Part shown: positions 16,742 through 25,502 of the stretch, one piece after another
Layout of the letters: every line of letters begins with the position of its first letter
How positions within the stretch are numbered: the first letter of the stretch is position 1
Assembly (NCBI RefSeq): GCF_903819435.1
Contig: NZ_CAIJDP010000075.1
Coordinates: 1-52,654 of the forward strand
Source of the DNA: Flavobacterium salmonis
Lineage (GTDB): Bacteria; Bacteroidota; Bacteroidia; Flavobacteriales; Flavobacteriaceae
DNA: 52,654 bases
Direction of reading: 5' to 3'
The notes under the pieces: model-generated
Databases searched by the model: none
Seen by the model: only the letters and a program-made list of their open reading frames with translations
Told to the model about the DNA's origin: nothing
Program-made: the position numbers and the translations under genes

Positions 16742-19306
16742 TTATTTTAAGTGTTCATCAAACCATTTTTTTATTTCTTTGGTCAGCAGTACTTGGTTTT
16801 CCTTAGTGTTAATCGTGTGTCCTTCGTTGGGGAAAAGAAGTAATTTGTTTTCCTTTTTTAATCTTCTGAGTGCCATGTGGAGGTAGATGCTTTGATTCCA
16901 ATCCACATTATAATCCTCTTTGCCTGTCCATATTAATACTGGTGTATTGATTTTGGCAGCATTAGCAATAGGCGAATTGTTTTTATAACCTTCAAAATTT
17001 TCAAGAGGATTTGATCCCATGCGCATTTGTTGTGATTCAAACCTCCAAGCTTGGGTTCTATTGAAATTCCAGTTCATTTGCAAATACAGATTTGTTAAAT
17101 CGGTAACTCCTGAACCTACTACTGCTGCTTTAAAAATATCAGTTTGTGTGATGATTGATGCAACTTGATATCCTCCGAAAGAATGACCGTAAATTCCCAT
17201 TCGTTTAGGATCTATTTTTTCCGTTTTTATAGCTTCATTCACTGCGCTTTCTACACAATCTTTTGCTGAAATTCCCGGATTTCCAATTTCATAGATGATG
17301 TCAGGCAACAAAACAAAATACGCATCATAATTATAATTTGCCACAGCAAATCCAGCTCTATCATAGAGGGTTGGATTATCATATTGATGAAGCCTTTGCG
17401 AAAGTTTTTCATAAATGTACACTATCATGGGGTATTTTTTTTCTTTCTTATATCCAACAGGATAGTATAAAATAGCATTTAATGTATCTCCTTTTGAATT
17501 TGTGTACTTCATTAATTCTGCTGTTCTGGATTCGTACTTTGTATATTGTTTGTTAGACTGATAGACTATTTTGGGTTGAGCTTCTTTTGGTGTTGTAAAT
17601 AATATCCTTGGGGGTCTCGTTACCTCTTCTTCTATCCAAATCATGTCCTGACTATTGCTTGCGATTTTCATTCTGCTTGCTTTCGAATTTTCAAAGTGGA
17701 TTTTTATCAAGCCTTGTTTTTCCTTCCAAATGTAGTATCCCCAATTTTTATTTTGGTCAATTGCAGTGCAGATTATTCCAGCTTTTTTGTTAACTGTAGT
17801 GCTTAGAAATTCGATACTACCGCGATGCCCTTTGTTTACATAAAGTTCTTCTTCTATTCTAAACTGAGTTAGTGTTTCTCTTCCATTAGTGATCCTTTTT
17901 TTTGTTTTACCATCTGCTGCTATCATCCAAATATCATATTCATCATAAATGAAAATGTGTTGATTATCTGAAGACCAAGCTCCACAACCAAAGCCATATT
18001 TGGGTCCGGGTTCGTCTTGTTTGAAATTTTCCACTGGAAAAGGTAAATCTTTGGTTATATTAGTATGCGTTTCTCTTTTGAGGTCATAAATCCACCAGTT
18101 TTTATCTCGATAATAATAGAAATAGTTTCCGTTTGCTGATGCTCCCATTGTTTGCGCTTTTTGGCTTTGCTTTTCGAGCAGCAGTATCGTTTTATTTGTT
18201 TTTAGGTTGGTTAAATATAAATCGACAGGAGCTGCTAGTTCAAATTGTGGTTCATAGTCTAAGGGATTAAATGACAGGACATAGTTGCTTAGAGGGCATA
18301 CAATTGTATTGGGTCTTTGATTGGTACCTATTACTTTTAATTCGTTTTTAATAGGCCACCAAATGGTCATTTTGGCTGTGTTTTCAAAATTTCCTTTTAC
18401 TTCTTGAGACGGATATTCTAATGGGGAATTGTATTCCCAAACCTCCATTTTCCTGGGTTCGATTTTCGCTTTTTCTCTGTTGTTTATGTAGAAAATTACT
18501 TTGTTGTCATTTGGCTCTATTACTATGCCTTTTTGACCAAAAGGTTTCACAATACTTTTTTGATTTAATTCTGGAAAATCATTGGAATTTAAATGGTAAT
18601 ATTTTTTGTTTATCAAATCGAAATAGCCAATAGCATGATTTTGATTGGTGTTTTCTTCTTTTTCTTGATTTTCAAAAAATGCAAATCCGTTGTTATTATT
18701 CCAAACTAAATTTTTAAAGCCTTGTTTGTTGTTTGCAATAGGGATTTGAGCAAATGGATTATCGGTAGTGCCTACTACTACCGATGTATCTTTAGCAATT
18801 GCAAGATTGCCATTGGAACTAAATTCAAATTCTTTGACTTTTGGTATTACAATGGTCTTCTGTTTTTTTAGATTGATCACGACTAGTGTGTCTTTATTAG
18901 ACAGCACTCCAATACTATTTGATACTTGATCTATTTGATATTTTTTGACCTCATCAAATTCAAGTTGACTATTTTTCTCCAAATTTAAAAGTATGAGCTT
19001 TTTTTGATGGGTACTATAGGTAAACCATTTGCTATCGGAACTAAACTTTCCATTTGAAGCATTTGGAAAATTGAAAGCTTTGTTGTTTTTTACTGTTTTT
19101 AAAACCAAGGTATCCTTTCCGTTATTGTACTTTAACTTAAAGCTTAGCCATTTCCCATTGGGAGCTATATTTTCATCTTCCAATAGGCACCAACTATCAT
19201 AGTCTTTTTCCGTTAGTTTTCTCTTTTGGTTTTGTCCAAAGGAAAACTGATACGTCAAGCAGATGATACTAATGATGATGCTCCTTTTTACTAGTTGACT
19301 GTTCAT
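16742..19306 (-). CDS. Secreted S9 (prolyl oligopeptidase) family peptidase
   Basis: 854 aa. The signal peptide ends near FSFGQ. Residues about 40-590 form a beta-propeller-like region. The C-terminal alpha/beta hydrolase has nucleophile Ser709 in GHSFGGY, Asp798 in WTGKED and His830 in NEGHT. This is the dipeptidyl aminopeptidase/acylaminoacyl peptidase type, acting on short peptides in the periplasm or at the surface. Its ATG immediately follows the SusD stop (TAAATG), so the two are translationally coupled, which marks the SusCD system as peptide-handling. Confidence 0.9.
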   Translation of the reverse strand: MNSQLVKRSIIISIICLTYQFSFGQNQKRKLTEKDYDSWCLLEDENIAPNGKWLSFKLKYNNGKDTLVLKTVKNNKAFNFPNASNGKFSSDSKWFTYSTHQKKLILLNLEKNSQLEFDEVKKYQIDQVSNSIGVLSNKDTLVVINLKKQKTIVIPKVKEFEFSSNGNLAIAKDTSVVVGTTDNPFAQIPIANNKQGFKNLVWNNNNGFAFFENQEKEENTNQNHAIGYFDLINKKYYHLNSNDFPELNQKSIVKPFGQKGIVIEPNDNKVIFYINNREKAKIEPRKMEVWEYNSPLEYPSQEVKGNFENTAKMTIWWPIKNELKVIGTNQRPNTIVCPLSNYVLSFNPLDYEPQFELAAPVDLYLTNLKTNKTILLLEKQSQKAQTMGASANGNYFYYYRDKNWWIYDLKRETHTNITKDLPFPVENFKQDEPGPKYGFGCGAWSSDNQHIFIYDEYDIWMIAADGKTKKRITNGRETLTQFRIEEELYVNKGHRGSIEFLSTTVNKKAGIICTAIDQNKNWGYYIWKEKQGLIKIHFENSKASRMKIASNSQDMIWIEEEVTRPPRILFTTPKEAQPKIVYQSNKQYTKYESRTAELMKYTNSKGDTLNAILYYPVGYKKEKKYPMIVYIYEKLSQRLHQYDNPTLYDRAGFAVANYNYDAYFVLLPDIIYEIGNPGISAKDCVESAVNEAIKTEKIDPKRMGIYGHSFGGYQVASIITQTDIFKAAVVGSGVTDLTNLYLQMNWNFNRTQAWRFESQQMRMGSNPLENFEGYKNNSPIANAAKINTPVLIWTGKEDYNVDWNQSIYLHMALRRLKKENKLLLFPNEGHTINTKENQVLLTKEIKKWFDEHLK

Positions 19307-20683
19307 TTAATATCCTGTATTTTGCGGTAAAAGATTGGTGTTTAGTAGTAGTTCTGCTTCGGGAATAGGCAATAACAACTGTGTGTTTTGCCAATTGGGT
19401 TTTAGGGGGCTTAATACATTTTCTGCCCTTGCTGTTCTTTTTAGATCAAACCATCTGTGTCCTTGCTCGGTAAATAGTTCTACTTTCCTTTCTTGCATAA
19501 TAGCTTCCAGAATTGCTGCTTTAGTTGTAGCAGTGGTTTCTGGTAAAGCTGCTCTAGTTCTCACTTTATTTAAGTCTTCTAAAGCTTGGGTAAGATTGTT
19601 TAATTCAGCTCTTGCTTCTGCTCTGATTAGATACTGTTCTGCTAAACGGAAAAGAATCGAATACTCTTCGGAAGTTCCTGTGTTTAAGGTTTTTTTGTAC
19701 TTGTATGCATGATACCAAGACTGGCTACCATTGGTTATTGTTCTGGTCCAATATTGCTTTCTTTTATCATTTGGCTCAAAAGCATTCATCATATCCAGCG
19801 ATAAAGCTTGTTTGATAGGCGGACCCGATGAAAAAATAAAGGTTCTTGCTTCTTTGGTGTTTAAACCTGCTATCCCTGGATGTAAAGCCCAGATAATTCC
19901 CGGATTTTCTTTCAAGAATACCTTTTGAATGTTTAGTTCCCAATTGTAGGCTGTATTGCTTATTACTGCTGTTGCATAGGTTTCTGCTTGTTCCCAATTC
20001 TCCAGATATAGATGGAGTCTTGCTAACATTGCTTTTACTACAAATTTGTTTGCTCGTACCCGCTCATTTGTAGGGTAGTCTTCTTGCAGTAGTGCTTCGG
20101 CATCCGTTAAATCGCTTACCATGTTTTGGTTTATTTCACTTATTGTATTTTTAGTAACGGTGGTATTGTGCACATAATTTGTAGTGGTAATGTATGGGAT
20201 TTCACCAAAGCAATTCACCAAATAAAAATGGATGTACGCTCTAAGAAATAAAGCTTCACCCTTGAGTTTGTTTTTATCAGCTGTGCTGATATTAGTGGTA
20301 TTTTCTACCCCTTCAATTATGGCGTTTATGGCGTACAATTGCCCATAACTTGTATTCCAAAGCGTAGCTATGTAGGAGTTACCGGGTACAATTGTATGGT
20401 TGTAAATACTTTGTAGGGTAGTGTTGTTGCCGTATAAAGTTAGTTCGTCGGCATAGTTTCCCATTATGTTAGCTAATCCAAATGCTGTCCCTGTTACCAT
20501 ACCTTCCTCTCGAAGTCTTGCATATACGTTCGATAAAGCTGCTGTAGCTGTAGCAGCATCTTCAAATACTGCTTGCCCCGTTAATTGCGACTGTGGTACC
20601 CCAACTTCAATAAAATTTTCGCAACTGATTAAACTAAAAATTGCAATTCCTGTTGCAATAGCTTTTTTATAATTTGTTATCAT
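19307..20683 (-). CDS. RagB/SusD-family outer-membrane lipoprotein
   Basis: 458 aa from the ATG at 20683, chosen because it gives a lipoprotein signal (ATGIAIFSLISC, lipid attachment at that Cys) and clears the SusC gene by 16 nt. The body has SusD features: FEDAATATAALSNVYARLRE, LKGEALFLRAYIHFYLVNCF and a C-terminal QERKVELFTEQGHRWFDLKR. SusD proteins cap the SusC channel and bind substrate. Here, with an S9 peptidase, the substrate is probably a peptide. Confidence 0.9.
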   Translation of the reverse strand: MITNYKKAIATGIAIFSLISCENFIEVGVPQSQLTGQAVFEDAATATAALSNVYARLREEGMVTGTAFGLANIMGNYADELTLYGNNTTLQSIYNHTIVPGNSYIATLWNTSYGQLYAINAIIEGVENTTNISTADKNKLKGEALFLRAYIHFYLVNCFGEIPYITTTNYVHNTTVTKNTISEINQNMVSDLTDAEALLQEDYPTNERVRANKFVVKAMLARLHLYLENWEQAETYATAVISNTAYNWELNIQKVFLKENPGIIWALHPGIAGLNTKEARTFIFSSGPPIKQALSLDMMNAFEPNDKRKQYWTRTITNGSQSWYHAYKYKKTLNTGTSEEYSILFRLAEQYLIRAEARAELNNLTQALEDLNKVRTRAALPETTATTKAAILEAIMQERKVELFTEQGHRWFDLKRTARAENVLSPLKPNWQNTQLLLPIPEAELLLNTNLLPQNTGY

Positions 20684-20699
20684 ATTTTCTGAATTTAGT

Positions 20700-23600
20700 T
20701 TATAAATTGAATTGTAAGCCAATGGTCCATTGTCTCAAAGGAGGTAAATAACCAGAGGTTTGATTTTCAGGATCTGCACCTCTGTATTTGGTAAAAGTCA
20801 ATAGGTTTTGACCTTGCAGATAGATGCTACCCGAAAATGATTTTGTCCAGTGAGCCGGTAGTTTATAGGAAATACTTAGGCTTTTTAGCCTAACAAAAGA
20901 CGCATCACTAACACTGGCATTACTATCCGTATATCTGGAAAAGGCTTGAACAGCATCAGGATTGGTACCTGATGTATACAGCTGTGAAGCAGCCGTTGTT
21001 CCATTTTCTGCCCCATGATGTAAAATTTCAACTGGCTGATTTGAAAAGCTACCTGGAACTGGAAAGAAATAGCCGAAATTTCTACCTTGCTGTTTTACAA
21101 ATTGAAAAAGAACATCCAATTCCCAATTTTTGTAATTGATTTGGTTTCCCAGACCACCGAACCAATCGGGATTTAAATTACCTATGACCTGACGGTCATT
21201 TGGTGCTGCAATTTGCCCATCGTTATCCACATCCTGAAATTCATAAACCCCTGTTTCAGGGTTGATGCCTGTCAGATTATAGAGCTTAATGATGTTTAAC
21301 GGCTGACCTATAACCAAAGCGTTTGCATAGGTTGAGGCTTCCAAGTTTTTGAATTCAATCAATTCATTTTTTGGTTGGGTAAAGTTTAAGGTTGTTACCC
21401 ATTTAAAATTGCTGCCTTTTAGGTTTACCGTGCGTATGTCTATTTCTAAACCTGTATTTTGAACTGTGGCATCAAAATTTTCCTGAATGGAAGGGAAACC
21501 AGTGGTTGCAGGAAGTGGCACACCAACCAACTGATTGGAGGAGCGATTGGAAAAATAGGCGGTGGTTAGAAAAACATTGTCGTTCCATAAACCCAATTCT
21601 AATGCTAGTTCTATCTTTTTGTTTGTTTCCCAACCAAAATTTGGATTGAAGAGCCTTGCGGGTTCTAATCCAATAATTCCTTGGTAGTTGTTTGATGTGA
21701 CATTATAGGTGTCTAAAAACTGATAATCGCCAATCTGATCATTGCCTGATGTTCCAATACTTGCCCTAATTTTTCCAAAACTCACTATATAATCCTGATT
21801 TTTAAACATGGCTTCGTTAGAAAAAATCCATGCAGCACCCATAGCCCCAAAATTTGCAAAACGATTTCCGGGACCGAAACGACTTGAGCCATCCCTTCTC
21901 CCAGTCAGGTTCAGTATGTACTTATCTTCCCAATTCAAATTCATTCTTCCGAAAAAGGCATTGTATTTATATACAATTTCCTGATGGTTAAGAATGGAAC
22001 GATTAGCCGCTGCCGCCATATTGTGGATTAGTGCATTACTGGTAAAGCCTGATCCTGATTGTACTAATTGCTGGGATAGATTGTTTTGGAATGTTGTGCC
22101 CAACAGGACGTTAACTTTTATCTTATTCCATTCCTTATTCCAGTTTAGCTGAGGTTCCATAATCCATGATTGCCTGTTGCTATTGTTGAGGTATAATGTT
22201 GCCATATCATTTGTAATGACATCGAAGGGATTGTACACTGTGGTTGGTATTGTTCTCACTTCGACCATTCTTGTATCTGTATATCCTACATTTGATTTTA
22301 ATTCCAAATTGGGCAACAGTTTATAACTTAGTTGAAGATTTGAAATGAGGTTGTTGGTGTTGCTTTGGTACTTGCCATTTAGAAATCCGAGCGGATTGTC
22401 GAATGTTCCATTTTCCCAATTTAATGTTCCGTCTTCTTGATAGAGCGCTGGTGCGTTTGGAGCCAGTGTATAGGCATATTTTGTTAAATCAACTCCGGGC
22501 AAGGTGTTTTTGTCAGCACTGTAGTTGGATGAAAAAAGCAGGTTGAATTTATTGTTTTCTGATGTGTGATTAATTGAAGCATTCACTACACCTCTTTTAT
22601 ATTTATTTTCTCCCGGATAAACTGTAGTTTCCTTTCTAATAGTTCCACTTATTAAATATTGGGTTTGACTGCTGCCTCCTGAAATTGTTCCTTGATAATT
22701 AGTAATGATTGCTGTTCCGCCTATGAGTTTTTTTTGCCAATCGGTATATCGGTTTTCATCCCAAGTTCCGTTACTATCATAGGCACTTTCCGGGATTGTT
22801 TCCATACCATCATTAGCAAAAGCTTCTTCTCGCATTGCCAAATATTGGCTTGTATTCAGTAGATCCAATTTGCGTGTAATTGTTCCAATAGTAGTAGAGG
22901 CCTGAGCTGCAAATTGTGTTTTGCCTTGTTTTCCTTTTTTGGTTGTAATTAGTACTACACCATTAGCCCCTCTGGAGCCATAAATGGCTGTTGCATCGGC
23001 ATCTTTCAGGACTTCTATGCTTTCTATATCGGCAGGGTTAATGTTGTTTAGCGGATTGTTTGCATTGGGTAGAATACCTGAAATAAGGTTGGTGCTTCCT
23101 AATGATTGAGAGGCATAAGGCATGCCGTTAACGATGTATAAGGGTTCGTTTCCTTCTGTTCTTATACTATTTGTACCGCGGATCCTGATGTTGAAGCCTC
23201 CACCTGCAGATCCTGTTTCTTGTGTAATACTGACACCTGTCATTCTTCCTTGCATGGTGGCGAGTACATTGGCGATGGGTTGGGTTTCGATATCCTTAGC
23301 CGTGATTTTTGCAATGCTTCCTGTTCGTTCTTTTTCTTTGACGGAATAGTAGCCTGCATTTAGTATTACTTCTTGTAAGGTGGTGGTGTCTTCTTGGAGG
23401 CTGAGGTTTATTGTTGTTTGACTGGCAATGGGTCTCTCGATTGTTTTGTAGCCCATATAGGAAAAAACGAGGGTATCTGTGGGTTTAGCTGTTATTTGAT
23501 ACTGTCCTGTTTCGTTGGTTAGTGTTCCTGTGTTAGTTCCTTTTACTAGTACGGTGACGCCTAGCATGGTTCCGTTAGTATCTGTTATCGTTCCTTTGAC

Positions 23601-23708
23601 GGTAGTGGTTTGGGCATGACTGGCTGTTATGGCTAACAGGGATAGTATGCTGATGATTTTGGGCAAAAGGGATACTGCCCAGCTCTTTACAAATGAATAA
23701 TTATTCAT
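20700..23708 (-). CDS. SusC/RagA-family TonB-linked outer-membrane transporter
   Basis: 1002 aa, the usual SusC length. Signal peptide to about residue 33 (ASHAQ), CarboxypepD-regulatory-like domain at 36-110 (VKGTITDTNGTMLGVTVLVK), TonB plug with IRIRGTNSI and PLYIVNGMPY, IEVLKDADATAIYGSRGANG, then a beta-barrel to the C-terminus. It is the first gene of the SusC-SusD-S9 operon. Its 5' region at 23709-23796 contains a plus-strand terminator-like hairpin. Confidence 0.93.
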   Translation of the reverse strand: MNNYSFVKSWAVSLLPKIISILSLLAITASHAQTTTVKGTITDTNGTMLGVTVLVKGTNTGTLTNETGQYQITAKPTDTLVFSYMGYKTIERPIASQTTINLSLQEDTTTLQEVILNAGYYSVKEKERTGSIAKITAKDIETQPIANVLATMQGRMTGVSITQETGSAGGGFNIRIRGTNSIRTEGNEPLYIVNGMPYASQSLGSTNLISGILPNANNPLNNINPADIESIEVLKDADATAIYGSRGANGVVLITTKKGKQGKTQFAAQASTTIGTITRKLDLLNTSQYLAMREEAFANDGMETIPESAYDSNGTWDENRYTDWQKKLIGGTAIITNYQGTISGGSSQTQYLISGTIRKETTVYPGENKYKRGVVNASINHTSENNKFNLLFSSNYSADKNTLPGVDLTKYAYTLAPNAPALYQEDGTLNWENGTFDNPLGFLNGKYQSNTNNLISNLQLSYKLLPNLELKSNVGYTDTRMVEVRTIPTTVYNPFDVITNDMATLYLNNSNRQSWIMEPQLNWNKEWNKIKVNVLLGTTFQNNLSQQLVQSGSGFTSNALIHNMAAAANRSILNHQEIVYKYNAFFGRMNLNWEDKYILNLTGRRDGSSRFGPGNRFANFGAMGAAWIFSNEAMFKNQDYIVSFGKIRASIGTSGNDQIGDYQFLDTYNVTSNNYQGIIGLEPARLFNPNFGWETNKKIELALELGLWNDNVFLTTAYFSNRSSNQLVGVPLPATTGFPSIQENFDATVQNTGLEIDIRTVNLKGSNFKWVTTLNFTQPKNELIEFKNLEASTYANALVIGQPLNIIKLYNLTGINPETGVYEFQDVDNDGQIAAPNDRQVIGNLNPDWFGGLGNQINYKNWELDVLFQFVKQQGRNFGYFFPVPGSFSNQPVEILHHGAENGTTAASQLYTSGTNPDAVQAFSRYTDSNASVSDASFVRLKSLSISYKLPAHWTKSFSGSIYLQGQNLLTFTKYRGADPENQTSGYLPPLRQWTIGLQFNL

Positions 23709-23753
23709 ACTTTTGAAATGGTTTTAATGAAACTTTGGTTTTGTTAGTTCTGG

Positions 23754-23860
23754 CTCTCTAGTATGTTTGGTCGCAGGCTAGAGGGCTTTTTTTTTGAGTC
23801 GAAAGTCGAAAGTCAAAAAGTCGAAAGTCAAAAGTTGAAAGTCGAAAGTTGAAGATCGAA
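23754..23860 (+). terminator. Plus-strand terminator hairpin and GTCGAAA low-complexity tract
   Basis: GCTCTCTAG (23754-23762) pairs with CTAGAGGGC (23779-23787) and is followed by nine T on the plus strand. No plus-strand gene ends here, so it may stop transcription antisense to SusC. At 23797-23860 a GTCGAAAGTC-type heptamer is repeated about eight times, a low-complexity repeat common in this group. Confidence 0.4.
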
Positions 23861-24040
23861 CAGTGATTTTTTTATTGCATAGGCATTTTGTTTTAGTGGT
23901 TTTTACTAAACAGGAATTTACACTGTCTTTGCTAGTTGCAGCCTAGTGCGGACAGTGTATTTTCCAACTAATTCCTTTTGTTGGTTGCGATACTTTATTA
24001 GAGGAGCAATGCTAAGAATACTGAGAGAGTTTGGAGCATA

Positions 24041-24195
24041 AAAAAAGGCATGGAACTCAGCTTATCGACTTGAGGTACTGGTATACCCGACAACAATAAG
24101 TGAGCCCACGCCAAAGGACGTGAGCATCTTAACTTATCATCTCGTTGTCTAAAAATTACCAGTTTTCAAGCCGAGATTCAAAGCGAATGCCTCAT
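24041..24195 (-). ncRNA. Rod-shaped structured RNA, 6S-like
   Basis: Seven nested helices stack into one long rod: GGCAT 24047/ATGCC 24187, GAACTC 24053/GAG-A-TTC, CTTGA 24069/TCAAG 24166, ACTGGTA 24077/TACCAGT 24157, GACAAC 24089/GTTGTC 24144, ATAAGT 24096/ACTTAT 24132, and an apical GCCCACG/CGTGAGC stem. On the minus strand the closing stem is followed by seven T, so transcription runs right to left. Upstream there is TTTG (24225-24228, complement) and, 19 nt on, TATAAAATA. Length and rod form recall 6S RNA, the RNA polymerase regulator. The family name is my guess. Confidence 0.6.
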
Positions 24196-24344
24196 GTATT
24201 TTATAAGGATCGCGAATTTACAATCAAATTTTTTATTTGAAAAATATTTTCAAATATAATATAAATATCTCAAACGCACGCTATCGTGTGTAAAAATATT
24301 AACGTAAGTCTTTTTATTTGTTTAAATAATTAATAACACTGTAA

Positions 24345-24632
24345 TTGAATACTGGAAAAAGAAAATATAAAATAAACAATTATATCTGTGAATTTATTAG
24401 GAATAACTGGTTTGATCCAGATGATTCTAATGATAAGTTAGCTGCTTTTTTTGTTGTTCATGATTCAATAATTGCGAAAATAAAAAGTGCTGAAAATTAC
24501 AATATTCCAATGCATACGCTCTCTAAAATTTGTTATTACAAAGAGATTAGTATGTCAAATTTTTTTAAAATGTTAGAGAAGGAATATGGACAAAAACTAT
24601 ATGATGATTATTTTGAAGAGAAAAATAAATAA
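24345..24632 (+). CDS. Small XRE-like helix-turn-helix protein
   Basis: 95 aa starting at TTG, since an in-frame stop lies immediately upstream and no early ATG exists. The segment IIAKIKSAENYNIPMHTLSK and ICYYKEISMSNFFKMLEKEY looks like the recognition part of a small XRE-type regulator as found in Bacteroidetes. The gene ends 10 bp before a GATGC...GCATC terminator of the type repeated through the array to its right. It is the leftmost unit of that array. Confidence 0.55.
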   Translation: MNTGKRKYKINNYICEFIRNNWFDPDDSNDKLAAFFVVHDSIIAKIKSAENYNIPMHTLSKICYYKEISMSNFFKMLEKEYGQKLYDDYFEEKNK

Positions 24633-24642
24633 AGCTAAATAA

Positions 24643-24665
24643 AAAAGATGCTTAGGCATCTTTTT
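24643..24665 (+). terminator. GATGC...GCATC array terminator (copy 1)
   Basis: GATGCTTAGGCATC at 24647-24660 with A-run before and T-run after. The same hairpin recurs behind most small genes of the array to 35.0 kb. Confidence 0.8.
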
Positions 24666-24766
24666 ATGTTTTTAATACGGATGCTCGTCAAATCGAGATT
24701 GTAAGTAATTAATGAAAAAAGATAAATTTAAAAAAATGAGGTCTGTCCTTAATCCAATACCACCCA

Positions 24767-24793
24767 AAAGATGCTTTATAGCATCTTTTTTTT
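24767..24793 (+). terminator. GATGCT...AGCATC array terminator (copy 2)
   Basis: AAAAGATGCT pairs with AGCATCTTTT across TTAT, followed by a T-run. The preceding TTAATCCAATACCAC matches the sequence before the hairpin at 35002, tying this spot to the array blocks far to the right. No gene is seen between 24666 and 24897. Confidence 0.7.
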
Positions 24794-24897
24794 GTTTCAT
24801 GACAATTGCTTTTCAAATCGGGAGCAAAAGTTGTTACTTCGGGAGTATTAGGATTGTGCATACTTTATAACTGGAGTTGCCAATTTATCTTTGATTG

Positions 24898-25026
24898 ATG
24901 GAATGGTATGAAATAATAATAGTGATTGTGATTATCCCAGTGGGAGCTTACATAAGGGGAAAAATATATGAGTTTAGGAGGGATTATCATAAGAATGATA
25001 GTTGGAGAACTAGACGAATGAAATAA
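24898..25026 (+). CDS. Small single-pass membrane protein, array family copy 1
   Basis: 42 aa. A hydrophobic helix (EIIIVIVIIPVGAYI) is followed by RGKIYEFRRDYHKNDSWRTR. It is the divergent member of a five-copy family. The RGKIYE and NDSW motifs are kept although the codons differ from the other copies (AGG GGA AAA ATA against AGA GGG AAG ATT), which argues for selection on the protein. It ends just before a GATGC-type terminator. Orientation is probably N-out with a basic cytoplasmic tail. Function unknown; size and layout resemble type I toxin peptides. Confidence 0.65.
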   Translation: MEWYEIIIVIVIIPVGAYIRGKIYEFRRDYHKNDSWRTRRMK

Positions 25027-25027
25027 T

Positions 25028-25053
25028 GAAAGATGCTGAGGTGTCTTTTTTTT
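25028..25053 (+). terminator. Array terminator (copy 3)
   Basis: GATGCTGAGGTGTC at 25032-25045 (one G-T pair) with T8 after, 5 bp past the small-protein stop. Confidence 0.7.
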
Positions 25054-25502
25054 GCCTAATAAAAATTCAAAACGGGTATTTATACTGTGTCTATTTATTT
25101 GTTAAATAAATATTTTTGTATTGAAATATAATTATATGTGATTGTTTTTCTGGTGATTAATGTAATTTTGAGAGTTTTTTGATTAAGGAAATTCTAAGGC
25201 TTTTAATCTAACATAATAGTTGTACTTATAAAGCCTTCCTAAATAGGAATAAGTTGATGTTTATATTTTAAAATAATAGTTATAAATAAACCTTTAGAAA
25301 AGCATAAAAGACTAAAATTTATATAATTGATTGTATTTACCAGTTTTTAAATGATAAGGTAAAGTGAGGGGGCTGATAAATAAAAACAAATGATCTTATA
25401 TTTTTTAGCAACGATAAGGATCATCGAATTCTAAAATGCGGATTTATTATCATTATATATGCAGTATTAAAATACCGCATATATGCTAAAACTTTAACCA
25501 AT
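25054..25502. other. AT-rich gene-free stretch
   Basis: No gene, repeat or convincing hairpin is seen. The promoter of the outer-membrane protein gene at 25503 must lie in the right part. AT content is very high, as in other island intergenic DNA here. Confidence 0.4.

Noticed and set aside
23797..23860. GTCGAAA repeats as a regulatory array
   Set aside because: Irregular low-complexity tract of a kind common in these genomes; no spacing that suggests binding sites.
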